NCBI RefSeq assembly: GCF_013423955.1
Contig: NZ_JACCKX010000001.1
Coordinates: forward strand, 2,480,001-2,544,000
DNA: 64,000 bases
Source of the DNA: Ottowia beijingensis
GTDB lineage: Bacteria; Pseudomonadota; Gammaproteobacteria; Burkholderiales; Burkholderiaceae_C
Direction of reading: 5' to 3'
Shown here: positions 51,564-61,693 of the stretch, piece by piece
How positions within the stretch are numbered: position 1 is the stretch's first letter
How the letters are laid out: every line of letters starts with the position of its first letter
Program-made: the position numbers and the translations under genes
Notes under the pieces: generated by a model
What the model was told of the DNA's origin: nothing
What the model saw: only the letters and a program-made list of their open reading frames with translations
Databases searched by the model: none

Positions 51564-52792
51564 ATGGCAAAAGAGTACAAGGATTTGATCGTCGGCCTCG
51601 ACATCGGCACCGCCAAGATCATGGTGGTGGTGGGCGAGGTGCTGGCCGGCGGCGACCTCAAGCTCGCCGGCCTGGGGGTGGCCCCCAGCAACGGCCTGAA
51701 GCGCGGCGTGGTGGTCAACATCGACGCCACCGTTGCCAGCATCCAGCAGGCGCTGAAAGAGGCCGAGCTGATGGCCGACTGCAAGATCGGTCGCGTCTAC
51801 ACCGGCATCACCGGCAGCCACATCCGCGGCATCAACTCCACCGGCATGGTGGCGGTGAAGGACAAGGAAGTCACCCACGCCGACGTGCAGCGCGTGGTCG
51901 AGACCGCCAAGGCCATCAACATCTCCAGCGACCAGCGCCTGCTGCTGGTCGAGCCGCAGGAATTCGTCATCGACGGCCAGGACGTGCGTGAGCCCGTGGG
52001 CATGAGCGGCATGCGGCTGGAAGCCAAGGTGCACATCGTCACCGGCGCGCAGAGCGCGGCCGAGAACATCATCAAGTGCGTGCGCCGCTGCGGCCTCGAC
52101 GTGGACCAGCTGATGCTGAACCCGCTGGCCTCGGCGCAGGCGGTGCTGACCGACGACGAGCGCGAACTGGGCGTGGCCTGCGTCGACGTCGGTGCCGGCA
52201 CCACCGACGTGGCCATCTTCGCCGGCGGCTCCATCCGCCACACGGCGGTGATCCCGATCGCCGGCGACCTGATCACCAGCGACATCGCCATGGCCCTGCG
52301 CACGCCCACCATGGACGCCGAGGACATCAAGGTGGCCAGCGGCTGCGCCAAGCAACTGCTGGCCGACGCCGACACGCAGGTCGAGGTGCCGGGCCTGGGC
52401 GACCGCACGCCGCGCATGCTGAGCAAGCAGGCGCTGGCCGGCGTGATCGAGCCGCGCGTGGAGGAAATCTTCTCGCTGGTGCAGCAGGTGATTCGCGATT
52501 CCGGCTTCGAGGAGGTGCTGTCCTCCGGCGTGGTGCTGACGGGCGGCAGCGCCGTCATGCCGGGCATCGTCGAGCTGGGCGAGGACATCTTCCTCAAGCC
52601 CGTGCGGCGTGGCGTGCCCAAGTACTCACGCGCCCTGTCCGACATGGTGGCGCAGCGCGCGCGGCCACCGTGATGGGGCTGATGGAAGAGGCGCGCGCCG
52701 CACGGCTGCGCGGCTACAAGGTGGCGCAGAAGTCGAGCGGTGTGAAGACGGCGTTCGGCCGCTTCAAGGATTTCATCGTGGGGAACTTTTGA
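51564..52792 (+). CDS. ftsA: Cell division protein FtsA (frameshifted)
   Basis: Actin-like ATPase tethering FtsZ to the membrane. About 410 residues: VGLDIGTAKIMVVVGEV at the start, CVDVGAGTTDVAIFAGGSI (phosphate 2), VVLTGGSAVMPGIVELGEDI (adenosine). A C lost near 52654 ends the frame early at 52673; restored, the protein goes on MVAQPRAATVMGLMEEARAA and ends FGRFKDFIVGNF, the amphipathic membrane helix. This tail is essential for FtsA function, supporting a sequence error. Confidence 0.95.
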
Positions 52793-52922
52793 TGACCCCT
52801 CATTGGCAGAGCACGGGGCCGCCGACCTGGGCCCTTCAGCAAGCGCATCAGGTCCATGACAACAACAGCTATTTCAATTTCTTTCCAACCACGGCAACTG
52901 CAGGCAGACAAGGAGTGACACC

Positions 52923-54149
52923 ATGAGCATCGAGATGATTGAGACGGACGGATTTCACGCGGGCACCCAGATCAAGGTGATCGGCGTTGGCGGCGGCGGC
53001 AGCAATGCCGTCGACCACATGATTTCGCGCCAGGTCCAGGGTGTCGAGTTCGTGTGCGCCAACACCGATGCGCAGGCGCTCAGCCGCACGCTGGCGGGTG
53101 CGGCCATCCAGCTGGGCAACAGCGGCCTGGGCGCGGGCAGCAAGCCCGACAAGGGCCGCGAGGCCGCCGAGGCCGCGTCGGACGACATCCGCCAGGCCAT
53201 CCGTGGTGCGCACATGCTGTTCATCACCGCCGGCATGGGCGGCGGCACCGGCACCGGCGCCGCACCGGTGATCGCCCGCATCGCCAAGGACATGGGCATC
53301 CTCACCGTGGCCGTGGTCACCAAGCCCTTCGACTGGGAAGGCGGCCGCCGCATGACCAACGCCGAAGCCGGCCTGGCCGAACTGGAAGCCAACGTCGACT
53401 CGCTGGTGGTGGTGCTGAACGAGAAGCTGCTCGAGGTGCTGGGTGACGACATCACCCAGGAAGAAGCCTTCGCCCAGGCCAACGACGTGCTGAAGAACGC
53501 CGTCGGCGGCATCGCCGAGATCATCAACAACTACGGCAACGTGAACGTCGACTTCGAGGACGTGCGCACCGTGATGGGCGAGCCCGGCAAGGCCATGATG
53601 GGCACGGCCACCGCCAGCGGCCCCGACCGCGCCCGCATCGCCGCCGAGCAGGCTGTGGCCTGCCCGCTGCTGGAGGGCATCGACCTGTCGGGCGCCAAGG
53701 GCGTGCTGGTGCTGGTCACCGCGTCCAAGGGTTCGCTCAAGCTGAACGAGTCGCGCGAGGCCATGAACACCATCCGCGCCTACGCCTCGCCGGAAGCGCA
53801 CGTGATCTACGGCGCCGCCTACGACGATTCGCTGGGCGACGACATCCGCGTCACCGTGCTGGCCACCGGCCTGTCGCGCCAGGGCGTGCGCCGCCAGCCC
53901 ATCACCGTGGTGCAGGGCGGCCTGCGCACCGGCACCGACAACGTGCCGTTCCACGTGCCGACGCTGAACCAGTCCGTGGGCGGTGCACCGGCCGGCCACG
54001 CCGCGCAGCAGCCCGACTACGGCAACATGGCCGTGCCCAGCGTGTGGCGCACCAACCGCACCCAGGCGGCGGCCAAGGTCGACGCGCTGTCCTCGGGCGG
54101 CATGGACGACTTCGAGATCCCGGCGTTCCTGCGCAAGCAGGCAGACTGA
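52923..54149 (+). CDS. ftsZ: Cell division protein FtsZ
   Basis: A 408-residue tubulin-like GTPase forming the Z ring. IKVIGVGGGGSNAVDHMI (about 18-35), tubulin signature GMGGGTGTGAAPVIA (about 103-117), NVDFEDVRTVMGEPGKAMMG (T7 region), and the C-terminal peptide DDFEIPAFLRKQAD that binds FtsA and ZipA. The 130-base ftsA-ftsZ gap may hold an extra promoter, but I see no clear hexamers. Confidence 0.98.
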   Translation: MSIEMIETDGFHAGTQIKVIGVGGGGSNAVDHMISRQVQGVEFVCANTDAQALSRTLAGAAIQLGNSGLGAGSKPDKGREAAEAASDDIRQAIRGAHMLFITAGMGGGTGTGAAPVIARIAKDMGILTVAVVTKPFDWEGGRRMTNAEAGLAELEANVDSLVVVLNEKLLEVLGDDITQEEAFAQANDVLKNAVGGIAEIINNYGNVNVDFEDVRTVMGEPGKAMMGTATASGPDRARIAAEQAVACPLLEGIDLSGAKGVLVLVTASKGSLKLNESREAMNTIRAYASPEAHVIYGAAYDDSLGDDIRVTVLATGLSRQGVRRQPITVVQGGLRTGTDNVPFHVPTLNQSVGGAPAGHAAQQPDYGNMAVPSVWRTNRTQAAAKVDALSSGGMDDFEIPAFLRKQAD

Positions 54150-54151
54150 GC

Positions 54152-54300
54152 ATCCCCTGAGGCGCTGACGCGCCTTCCCCGGAGGGGACAACGCTGGCGG
54201 CCGGCGCAGGTCCGGCCGCGGCGTTCGCGCATGGTCTGCTCCGCGGCCCTTTCCGGGCTTGCTGCGCAGCCCGGCATTCGCTCCCTCCCCGCTGGGGGAG
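54152..54300. repeat. Post-stop palindromic repeat
   Basis: CATCCCCTGAGGCGCTGACG starts two bases past the ftsZ stop; GAGGGGACAACGCTGGCGGCC and CTGCTCCGCGGCCCTTTCC follow. It is the closest match to the 33941 copy. Confidence 0.85.
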
Positions 54301-54361
54301 GGTTGGGGTGGGGCCGGCGGCGCGGGAAACGTGACAGGTCTGCTTCCTCCTTCTTTCAGCA

Positions 54362-54512
54362 TGGGCAACGCCCCAGGGCGGGCCAAGCTCTTCGGCGGCG
54401 TTCCTGGCATCGGCCCGGGCGGCGGATGAATCAAGCACTTGAAGGCTATTGTATTGATAGCTGTCTGCGCTTGTTGGACGGGCGCTGAAGCCTGATTTGG
54501 CTTGTAAGCGCC
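54362..54512. repeat. Repeat remnant plus GATAGCTG short form before lpxC
   Basis: GGGCGGGCCAAGCTCTTCGG (54378-54397) matches part of the 39973 copy. At 54450-54512 a GATAGCTG short form follows: TATTGATAGCTGTCTGCGCTT, then GGGCGCTGAAGCCTGATTTGG. Together with the element at 54152 they fill the 385-base ftsZ-lpxC gap. Confidence 0.75.
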
Positions 54513-54534
54513 GTTGACGCGGAGCACTTAAAAT

Positions 54535-55464
54535 ATGCGGATGCTTGCGCAACGCACCCTCAAGTCCCTCACGCGCGCCGTGGGCGTCGGCCTGCACAGC
54601 GGCGAGCGGGTGGAGCTGACGCTGCGCCCGGCACCGCCCGACACCGGCATCGTGTTCCGCCGCATCGACCTGCCCGAGCCGGTGGACATTCCGGTGAACG
54701 CCCGGTCGGTGACCGACACGCGCCTGGCCTCCACGCTGTCGCACGGTGACGCGAAGGTGCGCACGGTGGAGCACCTGATGTCGGCGTGCGCCGGCCTGGG
54801 CCTGGACAACCTCTACATCGACATCACGGCCGAGGAAGTGCCCATCCTCGATGGCTCGGCCTCGTCCTTCGTCTACCTGCTGCAAAGCGCCGGCATCGAA
54901 CTGCAGAACGCGCCCAAGCGGTTCCTGCGCGTGCTCAAGCCCGTGGAAGTGCGCGAAGGCGAGGGCGACCAGCTCAAGTGGGCGCGGCTGGAGCCGCACC
55001 ACGGCTTCACGCTCAGCTTCGAGATCGACTTCCAGCACCCGGCGGTCGATTCCACCGGCCAGCAGGTCACGTTCGACATGGGCTCGGGCCGCTACAGCCG
55101 CGACATCGCCCGTGCCCGCACCTTCGCCTTCAGCAAGGACGTGGAGATGATGCGCGCCAACGGCCTGGCACTGGGCGGCGGGCTCGACAACGCCATCGTC
55201 ATGGACGACACCAAGGTGCTGAACGTGGACGGCCTGCGCTACGCCGAGGAGTTCGCCAAGCACAAGATCCTCGACGCCATCGGCGACCTGTACTGCGTCG
55301 GCCAGCCCATGCTGGCGGCGTACAGCGCCTTCCGCTCGGGCCACGCGCTCAACAACCAGTTGCTGCGCGCACTGCTGGCGCGCGAAGACGCCTACGAGAT
55401 CGTCAGCTTCGAGGACGAGAAGAAGGCGCCGGCTGGCTTCGCGCAGCTGGTGCGGGCCTGGTGA
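54535..55464 (+). CDS. lpxC: UDP-3-O-acyl-N-acetylglucosamine deacetylase LpxC
   Basis: A 309-residue zinc enzyme, committed step of lipid A synthesis. The first zinc His is in [20 protein letters not shown] (about 78-97), the catalytic base region in [13 protein letters not shown], and the other ligands in [18 protein letters not shown] (about 240-257). It closes the dcw cluster as is usual in beta- and gamma-proteobacteria. The start could also be the ATG two codons later (54541). Confidence 0.97.
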   Translation: MRMLAQRTLKSLTRAVGVGLHSGERVELTLRPAPPDTGIVFRRIDLPEPVDIPVNARSVTDTRLASTLSHGDAKVRTVEHLMSACAGLGLDNLYIDITAEEVPILDGSASSFVYLLQSAGIELQNAPKRFLRVLKPVEVREGEGDQLKWARLEPHHGFTLSFEIDFQHPAVDSTGQQVTFDMGSGRYSRDIARARTFAFSKDVEMMRANGLALGGGLDNAIVMDDTKVLNVDGLRYAEEFAKHKILDAIGDLYCVGQPMLAAYSAFRSGHALNNQLLRALLAREDAYEIVSFEDEKKAPAGFAQLVRAW

Positions 55465-55518
55465 GCGGCGCCCTCGCGCCTGCGCCCGCTCCCAAGAAAA
55501 CCAGTGTTGCCGGCGTCT

Positions 55519-55725
55519 GATACCGCTGCGCGTTCCAACTTTTGACTGCTGACGCCATGACTCCGCCGCTGCGCGGCGTGATGACGAAATGACGTCAGTG
55601 ATGCGCGGAAGGCCTCGCCCTTGGCTGGCGTCATGGCGGCGCAGCTGCCGTCATCGAAGCGCAGCGAGGTCATTTCGTCATCGCATCGCGCACGCGCTAG
55701 CCGTCTTTGGGAACGCGAAACAGCC
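55519..55725. repeat. MITE-like palindromic element, second copy
   Basis: Starts GATACCGCTGCGCGTTCCAAC and ends near TTTGGGAACGCGAAACAG, whose complement repeats CGCGTTCCCA. Inside are GACGCCATGAC/GTCATGGCG and TCATCGAAGCGCAGCGAGGT units shared with the 14818 element. It separates lpxC from ruvC and makes up most of the 296-base gap. Confidence 0.65.
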
Positions 55726-55760
55726 TGACGGGGCAGCACCGATCGCCCCAACCTAAAGAA

Positions 55761-56296
55761 TCAGCGTCGCTTGTACATGCTGCTGGTGCTGCGCCCGGCG
55801 CCCGCCGCGTGCAGCAGCGCCACGGCGCGGCCGGCGTGGGCGTGCGTGATGGCCAGGCCCAGCGCGTCGGCGGCATCGGGGCGCGGGGCGGCGGGCAGTT
55901 GCAGCAGGCGCTGCACCATGGCCTGCACCTGCGCCTTGGCGGCCTTGCCGTGGCCGGCCACGGCCTGCTTCATCTGCAGCGCGGTGTATTCGGCCACCGG
56001 CAGCTCGCCGGCCACCAGCGCCGTCACGCAGGCGCCGCGCGCCTGGCCCAGCAGCAGCGTGGCCTGCGGGTTGACGTTGACGAACACGATCTCGACCGCC
56101 GCCACGTCGGGCTGGTAGCGCGCCTGCAGCTCGCGGATGCCGTCGAACAGCACCTTCAGCCGCGCCGGCAGGTTGCCCTGTTCGGCCTGCGCGGTCTGGA
56201 TCACGCCGCTGGCCACGTAGCGCAGCGCGGGGCCCTCCACGTCGAGCACGCCAAAGCCCGTGGTGCGCAGGCCGGGTCGATGCCGAGGATTCTCAT
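55761..56296 (-). CDS. ruvC: Crossover junction endodeoxyribonuclease RuvC (frameshifted)
   Basis: Holliday junction resolvase, partner of RuvAB encoded 40 kb away. The start MRILGIDPG carries the first catalytic Asp; one base lost near 56272 shifts the frame before [40 protein letters not shown] holds the catalytic Glu, and the last acidic pair lies in [14 protein letters not shown]. About 178 residues. Confidence 0.95.
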
Positions 56297-56302
56297 GACT
56301 AT

Positions 56303-56402
56303 GCTAATGATAGCTGCTGGCGCATGCTGTGCAACGTTTTGAAATGGAAATTCATCTGAAATCGTTTTTGAACGGGCGCAAGCAGCTCTTGAAATTGAAG
56401 CG
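56303..56402. repeat. GATAGCTG dispersed repeat, long form
   Basis: AATGATAGCTGCTGGCGCATG, TTTTGAAATGGAAATTCATC, GGCGCAAGCAGCTCTTGAA. It fills the mtgA-ruvC gap. Confidence 0.85.
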
Positions 56403-56425
56403 CGGTGTGGACGCCATGGCGGGCT

Positions 56426-57151
56426 TCATGGCAGCTCGGCGCTGCGCATGCGCGCCACGATGGTGTTGGTGCGGCTGGCCAGGTAGCGCGACTTCGGCTG
56501 CTTCTCGAAGTGGCGCGGGCGCGGCAGCATCACGGCCAGGCGGGCGGCCTCCCAGGCGCTGAGCTGTGCGGCGCTCTTCTTGAAATAGTGCTGCGCGGCC
56601 GCTTCGGCGCCGAACACGCCTTCGCCCCATTCCACGCTGTTCAGGTAGATCTCGAGAATGCGCCGTTTGGTCAGCATGTGCTCCAGCGCGTAGGTCAGCA
56701 CCAGCTCCTGCCCCTTGCGCAGCAGCGTGCGCTCGCCCGACAGCAGCAGGTTCTTGGCCAGTTGCTGCGTGATGGTGGAGCCACCGCGGATGCGCAGCGG
56801 CCGCGCGGGCTTGTTCTGCGCGGCGCGCTGGGCGGCGGCCTCCTCGGCCTGGGCGTTGCGCTCCCAGGCCTTCTCGATGGCGTCCCAGTCCACGCCCTCG
56901 TGGCTGGCAAAGCTGTCGTCCTCGGCCGCGATGACGGCGCGCTTGAGGTGGTCGGAAATCTGGTCGTAGTCGCGCCAGTCCTGGCGCCAGCGCAGCGCGC
57001 CGGTGTTGGCGATGCGCCAGGCCTCGGAGCGCTGGAAGGCGGTGGACTGCGGATCGACCACGCTCATCAGCGCGATGCGGCCGATGAAGAACAGCTGCAG
57101 CGCCAGGCCGGCCACCAGCACCAGCAACAACCAGCGGCCCAGTCTTCGCAT
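56426..57151 (-). CDS. mtgA: Monofunctional peptidoglycan glycosyltransferase MtgA
   Basis: A 241-residue GT51 enzyme with one N-terminal membrane helix (about 7-27). Catalytic Glu in AVIAAEDDSFASHEGVDWDA (about 73-92), then RGGSTITQQLAKNLLLSGER (about 122-141) and EIYLNSVEWGEGVFGAEAAA. It extends glycan strands without a transpeptidase domain. Confidence 0.96.
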   Translation of the reverse strand: MRRLGRWLLLVLVAGLALQLFFIGRIALMSVVDPQSTAFQRSEAWRIANTGALRWRQDWRDYDQISDHLKRAVIAAEDDSFASHEGVDWDAIEKAWERNAQAEEAAAQRAAQNKPARPLRIRGGSTITQQLAKNLLLSGERTLLRKGQELVLTYALEHMLTKRRILEIYLNSVEWGEGVFGAEAAAQHYFKKSAAQLSAWEAARLAVMLPRPRHFEKQPKSRYLASRTNTIVARMRSAELP

Positions 57152-57187
57152 ATCCGGGTTTATTGCCAGCCGGCGGGCATGGGCAAC

Positions 57188-57305
57188 CACGCAGGGTTGC
57201 GCAGCAAGCTCGACGCAAGGCCGCGGAGCAGGCCGCCCCGGAACGCCGTGGCCAGCCCTGCGCCGGCCGCCAGCGTTGTCCCCTGGGGGCTGAGGCCCGC
57301 AGCTC
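57188..57305. repeat. Post-stop palindromic repeat, reversed copy
   Basis: Read on the minus strand it gives CCCAGGGGACAACGCTGGCG and CGGCCTGCTCCGCGG, the family consensus. On that strand it follows the stop of the TonB-like gene, the same relation as the other copies. Confidence 0.8.
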
Positions 57306-57390
57306 CAGACCTGCCTGCGCAGGTCTGGACGGGCCGAAGAGCCGGCGCCTCTGGCGACGAGCACGTGGCGCTGCAGGCGACTCAGGCGGG

Positions 57391-58302
57391 TCATTTCAAT
57401 TCCTGCACCGTCGTCGTCAACTGGTCGGACTGCAGCGTCGTCTCCAGCGTCTGCTCGTGCGTGAACCTGAAGCGCGCGGTGACGTCGAACTGGTCCGTGT
57501 CCTTGCGCATGGCGGCGGTGAAGTTGCCGAAGGGTGCGGCGCGCGAGGCGATGATCTCGGCCAGGCGGTCGAGGTTTCGATTGCCCGAACTGCGCGTGAC
57601 GCGCGCATCCAGGATGCGGCCGTCGTGGTTGATCAGCAGCGACATCAGCAGCTCGCCATACAGCTTGCGCCCGGCCACCTGCGGAAAGTTGGCCGTGCCC
57701 TCGGCCTCGATCTTGCGGCGCATCTCATCGTAGTACACGGCGTAGGTGATGCCCAGCGTGGCCGGGCTCAGGTAGCGCTTGCGTGGGCGCGAGTTTTCTT
57801 CCTCCACCCGGCGTTCGATGGCGGCCAGCAGCTTCTGCAGCTGCTGGCGGCGTTCTTCCTGCGCTTGGGCCTCGGGGTCCTGGTTCAGCTTCTGCGGGTC
57901 CACCTTGGGCATGGTGGCCAGTTGCTGGCGCACCTGGGCCAGCAGCTGCTCCTGCTGCTCCAGCATGCTGTCGATGCGGCGCTGGTTCTCGTTGACGGCC
58001 GAATCGCCGGGCGACTCGACCGGCGCCGGCGGCAGTGGCGTGCTGACCATGCGCTTGTCGGCCGCCTCGCCGCCGCCGGCCAGCGTGGCCTGGGCCAGTG
58101 CCTGGGGCTTCTCGGGCTTTTCGTCGGACTCGGCGTTGACCAGCACCACGTCGAGCGTGGTGTCCTGGAACACGCGCTTGAAGCCTTCCGGATCGACGAA
58201 GCGGATGGTGAGCAGCGCCGCGTGCAGCAGCACCGACAGCCCCAGCGCCCATTGCAGCGTGGTCAGGGTCTTGAGCGAGGGAAGGCGTTGCGCGCGCAGC
58301 AT
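57391..58302 (-). CDS. TonB/TolA-like energy transducer C-terminal protein
   Basis: About 303 residues. One N-terminal TM helix (about 18-36), a periplasmic stretch rich in Gln and Glu forming a coiled coil (RRIDSMLEQQEQLLAQVRQQ, about 110-129), and a TonB-like end (LYGELLMSLLINHDGRILDA, then RSSGNRNLDRLAEII). It may couple the proton gradient to outer-membrane transport, but no ExbBD lies nearby. Start ATG 58302 or GTG 58305, overlapping the rnb-like stop. Confidence 0.82.
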   Translation of the reverse strand: MLRAQRLPSLKTLTTLQWALGLSVLLHAALLTIRFVDPEGFKRVFQDTTLDVVLVNAESDEKPEKPQALAQATLAGGGEAADKRMVSTPLPPAPVESPGDSAVNENQRRIDSMLEQQEQLLAQVRQQLATMPKVDPQKLNQDPEAQAQEERRQQLQKLLAAIERRVEEENSRPRKRYLSPATLGITYAVYYDEMRRKIEAEGTANFPQVAGRKLYGELLMSLLINHDGRILDARVTRSSGNRNLDRLAEIIASRAAPFGNFTAAMRKDTDQFDVTARFRFTHEQTLETTLQSDQLTTTVQELK

Positions 58303-60364
58303 CACGGGGCCGGATTATCGGCGCTGGCGCCCTCGGCTTCGCTCACGTCCACGGCGATGGCGATCGGCCCTGCGGCAGAAGTCTCATCTTCGTCCTCGAC
58401 GCCGTTGTCGGTGGGCGGCGTGTCGGCGTCCAGCACCTCGATCACGGTGCCGCCCACGTCCAGCGCGATGTCGTCGATCTGCCCCAGCCGCACGCGCACC
58501 TGCGTGCCGCGCGGCAGGCCCTGCGCGCCCAGCACGGTGAACACCAGCGGCAGCGTGTCGGCGCGCGCCAGCCAGGCGCCGCCAGCCTGCTCCTTGATCA
58601 GGCTGGCCGTCAGCTCGGTGATGCCGTGCTGGCGCAGGTACTTCAGCGTCCAGAAGCGCTCCATGCTGGCCTGGTGCGCGTTGTAGGCGCTGTAGGCGGC
58701 GTCGAAGGCGCTGATGACGGCGAACAGCTGCGCGTCCTTGGGTTTGAAGGGCGCGGCCAGCGCGGCCGTCTGGCCGTGGCGCGCGGCGGCGATCAGCTGC
58801 CACTGGTTCACCAGGTCGACGTAGCGGCGCAGCGGCGAGGTGCTCCACGCATAGCTGGGCACGCCGATGCCGGCATGCGGCAGCGCCTTGGCGCCCATGC
58901 GCACCTTCACGCCCGGCAGCAGGCTGGCCTGGCTGCGGTAGATGGCGGGCACGCCCAGGTGCGCCAGCCACTGGCCCCAGGTGCTGTTGGCCAGGATCAT
59001 CAGCTCGGAGACGATCACGTCCAGCGGCGCGCCGCGCTGGCGCGTGGTGATCAGCACCTGTTCGTCGCCCGTGGGCACGTCGCCGTCGTGCCCGGCCAGC
59101 TTGAAGCTGTAGTCGGGCCGGTTGAAGGTCTCGGGCTTGCCGCGCACCAGCTCGCGCTGGTGCTTCAGGTGCTGCGCCAGTTTATACAAAAATGATAGCT
59201 GCTCGCGCTTGATGGGCAAGGCCTCAGCCTCGATTTTGTTCGAAACATGGCCGCCGGCCAGCCAGTCGTCAGCGATCAGGTGGTCGATCTGGTCGTGCCG
59301 CAGGTTGGCCACGATGGGCACGCGCTCCAGCCTGGTCTCGGTGGCCTGCACCTCCAGCGTGGCCTCGTCGAGCGTGACGTACAGCGACACCGCCGGCACC
59401 GGGCGCCCTTCGCTCAGCGTGTAGGCTTCCACCACGTCGTCGGGCAGCATGGTGATCTTGTAGCCCGGCATGTACACGGTGGACGCGCGCGCGCCAGCGC
59501 GTCCAGCGCGTCGCCCGGCTGCACGGCCAGCCCCGGCGCGGCGATGTGGATGCCCAGCACCACCGTGCCCGTGCCCAGGCCCTGCAGCGACAGCGCATCG
59601 TCGATCTCGGTGGTCGACGAGTCGTCGATCGAATACGCCTGCACGTCGGCCAGCGGCAGCTCGTCGGTGATGGCCGGCGCCTGCAGCGCCGGAAAGCCCG
59701 TGCCCTTGGGAAAGTTCTCGAACAGAAAGCGCTGCCAGTGGAACTGGTAGGCCGATTCGATGGCGCCCGCCTTCTGCAGCAGCGCCAGCGGCGCCAGCTG
59801 CGTGGCGCGCGCGGCCTCCACCACGGCCTTGTATTCGGGCGCGTTCTTGTCGGGCCGGAACAGGATCTTGTACAGCTGCTCGCGGATCGGCCCCGGCGTG
59901 CTGCCCGCAGCCAGCTCGTCGGCCCAGGCGCTGATCTGCGCGGCGATCTGCTTCTTCTTCTCGATGGCGGCCAGCGCCTGCGCCACGATGTCGGCCGGCG
60001 CCTTCTTGAAGCGGCCCTTGCCGGCGCGGCGGAAGTAGTGCGGCGCCTCGTACAGCGCCAGCAGCATGGCGGCCTGCTGCGCCACGCCCGGCGTGCCGCC
60101 GAAGTAGTCGGCCGCCAGTTCGCCGAAGCCGAACTCGGCCTCGGGCGCGAACTCCCAGGCCAGCGGCAACTCGATCTCAGCCGCCAGGGGCGCGGCCTGG
60201 GCCATCAGCTCGGCCGGCGCGGGTTTGTCGAAGCGCAGCAGCTGGTTGGCCGACTTGACCTTGACGCGCTTGCCGGAGTCCAGCTCCACCTGCGCCGAGG
60301 CCTCGGCCTCGGAAAGAATGCGGCCCGCCAGGAATTTGCCGGCCTCGTCGAAAAGTACATGCAT
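58302..60364 (-). CDS. RNase II/RNB-family exoribonuclease (frameshifted)
   Basis: About 687 residues. The RNB catalytic Asp cluster is SIDDSSTTEIDDALSLQG (about 247-264), followed by HIAAPGLAVQPGD and MYMPGYKITMLPDDVVEAYT. One base is lost in the GC run at 59484-59493. The signature PLRRYVDLVNQWQL near residue 510 and a C-terminal S1-like barrel support 3'-5' RNA degradation. An in-frame segment NKIEAEALPIKREQLSFLYK (about 372-395) derives from a GATAGCTG repeat. Confidence 0.88.
59178..59250. repeat. GATAGCTG dispersed repeat inside the RNB gene
   Basis: TTATACAAAAATGATAGCTGC, TCGCGCTTGATGGGCAAGGCC, then TCGATTTTGTTCGAAAC. It is open in the RNase frame. Confidence 0.8.
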
Positions 60365-60413
60365 AGAGGGGGCGATTGTCCCATCCCCGGCCATGGCAGG
60401 CCGGCGCCGGCGG

Positions 60414-60938
60414 TCAGCCCAGCATGCGCGGCAGCACGTCCGGCCCGCGGCGGCGGTGCCAGAAGGCCATGAAGACGTGGCCCACCGTCAGCGCCAGCAG
60501 CGCCCAGCCCAGTTCGCCGTGCAGCGCGCCGCCCAGGTCGGTCATCCACTTCACCGCCGTGTCCGCATCGCGGCCCGGAAACACCGGCAGGCCCAGCGGC
60601 GAAAAGGCGCGGGCCGAGCCGTACTGGCGCAGCAGGCCGATGAAGGGGATCGCCACCATCAGCCCGTACAACCCCAGATGCCCCAGGTGCGCCAGCGTGC
60701 CGACCGAAGGCGGGCGCCGCCCCGCATTCATCAGCGCCCAGGCGCCGCGCAGCAGCACCAGCAGCATCAGCAGACTGCCCACATGCTTGTGCGTGGGCCA
60801 CAGAAAGGCGTCGAGCGCCGACTTCTCGGCCAGGCTGTGCGTGATGGCCGAGGCAAACATCCACCCCAGGCCCAGGGCCATGCCCCAGTGCAGCGTGCGG
60901 CTGACGGTGCCGTAGCGGGTGGCGGAATCGGGGGTCAT
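60414..60938 (-). CDS. Cytochrome b561 family protein
   Basis: A 174-residue four-helix membrane protein. Heme-ligand His candidates are in SRTLHWGMALGL (TM1), PTHKHVGSLLMLL (TM2) and LHGELGWALLALTVGHVFMA (TM3-4). The family moves electrons between quinol and periplasmic partners, including superoxide in CybB. No partner gene is adjacent. Confidence 0.88.
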   Translation of the reverse strand: MTPDSATRYGTVSRTLHWGMALGLGWMFASAITHSLAEKSALDAFLWPTHKHVGSLLMLLVLLRGAWALMNAGRRPPSVGTLAHLGHLGLYGLMVAIPFIGLLRQYGSARAFSPLGLPVFPGRDADTAVKWMTDLGGALHGELGWALLALTVGHVFMAFWHRRRGPDVLPRMLG

Positions 60939-61004
60939 GGGCAGGCTCTAGAAGGCGGGGGCGCACACGCGAACGGTGGTGTGTGCTGCCGAAGGTTTAA
61001 GCAA

Positions 61005-61060
61005 GAAATCTGCCTTCAGCGCTTGCTGGACAAGCGCTGACAGCTATCAAAATAATACTT
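61005..61060. repeat. GATAGCTG dispersed repeat, short form
   Basis: CTGCCTTCAGCGCTTGCTGG then CAAGCGCTGACAGCTATCAAA. It lies between cytochrome b561 and the esterase gene. Confidence 0.85.
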
Positions 61061-61105
61061 TTGAGTGGCGCCCGGCGCCGCCGGCACCGGGGTGAGAGCG
61101 GGGCC

Positions 61106-61693
61106 TCAGCCGGCAAGTTCCAGAAAATCCAGCACCGCGTCGATGTGCTGGTCGAAGTCCGACAGCGCGTGGTCGCTGCCTTCCAGCAGGCGGATCGTGG
61201 CGCCCGTGTAGCGGCCGCACATCTCGCGCCAGTCCAGCAGCTCGTCGCCCTTGGCGATGACGGCCAAGAAGCGCTCGGGGTGGTGCAGCGGGCCGGATTC
61301 GAGCGCGCGCAACTCGTCGATGTATTCAGGGCGGAAGAAAAAGCGCGCCTGCGGGTCGTGCCACGCGGTCTGCTCGCCGATGTGCGCCGTCAGATCGCGC
61401 GCCGGATCGACGGCCGGGTTCAGCACCACCGCCCGGCAACCGCGCCGCTGGGCCAGCCAGGTGGCATAAAAGCCGCCCAATGAGGAGCCGACCACGGCCA
61501 TGCGATCCGCCGGCCAATCGGCCGTGCCACGTTCGATCAGCGCTGCTGCCGCGGCGGGCGAGGGCGGCAACTGCGGGCACCACCAGGTGACGGACGGATG
61601 CTCCGCCGCCACGCGCGCGGCCATCATCCGCGACTTGGCCGACTGCGGCGACGAGCGAAAGCCGTGCAGGTAGAGGAGGTGGGTGGTGGGCAT
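61106..61693 (-). CDS. YqiA-like alpha/beta-hydrolase (esterase)
   Basis: A 195-residue UPF0227/YqiA-type hydrolase. Start MPTTHLLYLHGFRSSPQSAK; nucleophile elbow VGSSLGGFYATWLA (Ser about 79); acid AKGDELLDW and His in GSDHALSDFDQHIDAVLDFL complete the triad. E. coli YqiA hydrolyses short acyl esters; the natural substrate is unknown. This is the last gene with typical GC and codon use before the accessory right edge. Confidence 0.88.
   Translation of the reverse strand: MPTTHLLYLHGFRSSPQSAKSRMMAARVAAEHPSVTWWCPQLPPSPAAAAALIERGTADWPADRMAVVGSSLGGFYATWLAQRRGCRAVVLNPAVDPARDLTAHIGEQTAWHDPQARFFFRPEYIDELRALESGPLHHPERFLAVIAKGDELLDWREMCGRYTGATIRLLEGSDHALSDFDQHIDAVLDFLELAG

Noticed and set aside
52793-52922. 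Clear secondary promoter in front of ftsZ
   Set aside because: The gap holds a degenerate repeat (CAACAGCTATTTCAA) but no convincing -35/-10 pair.
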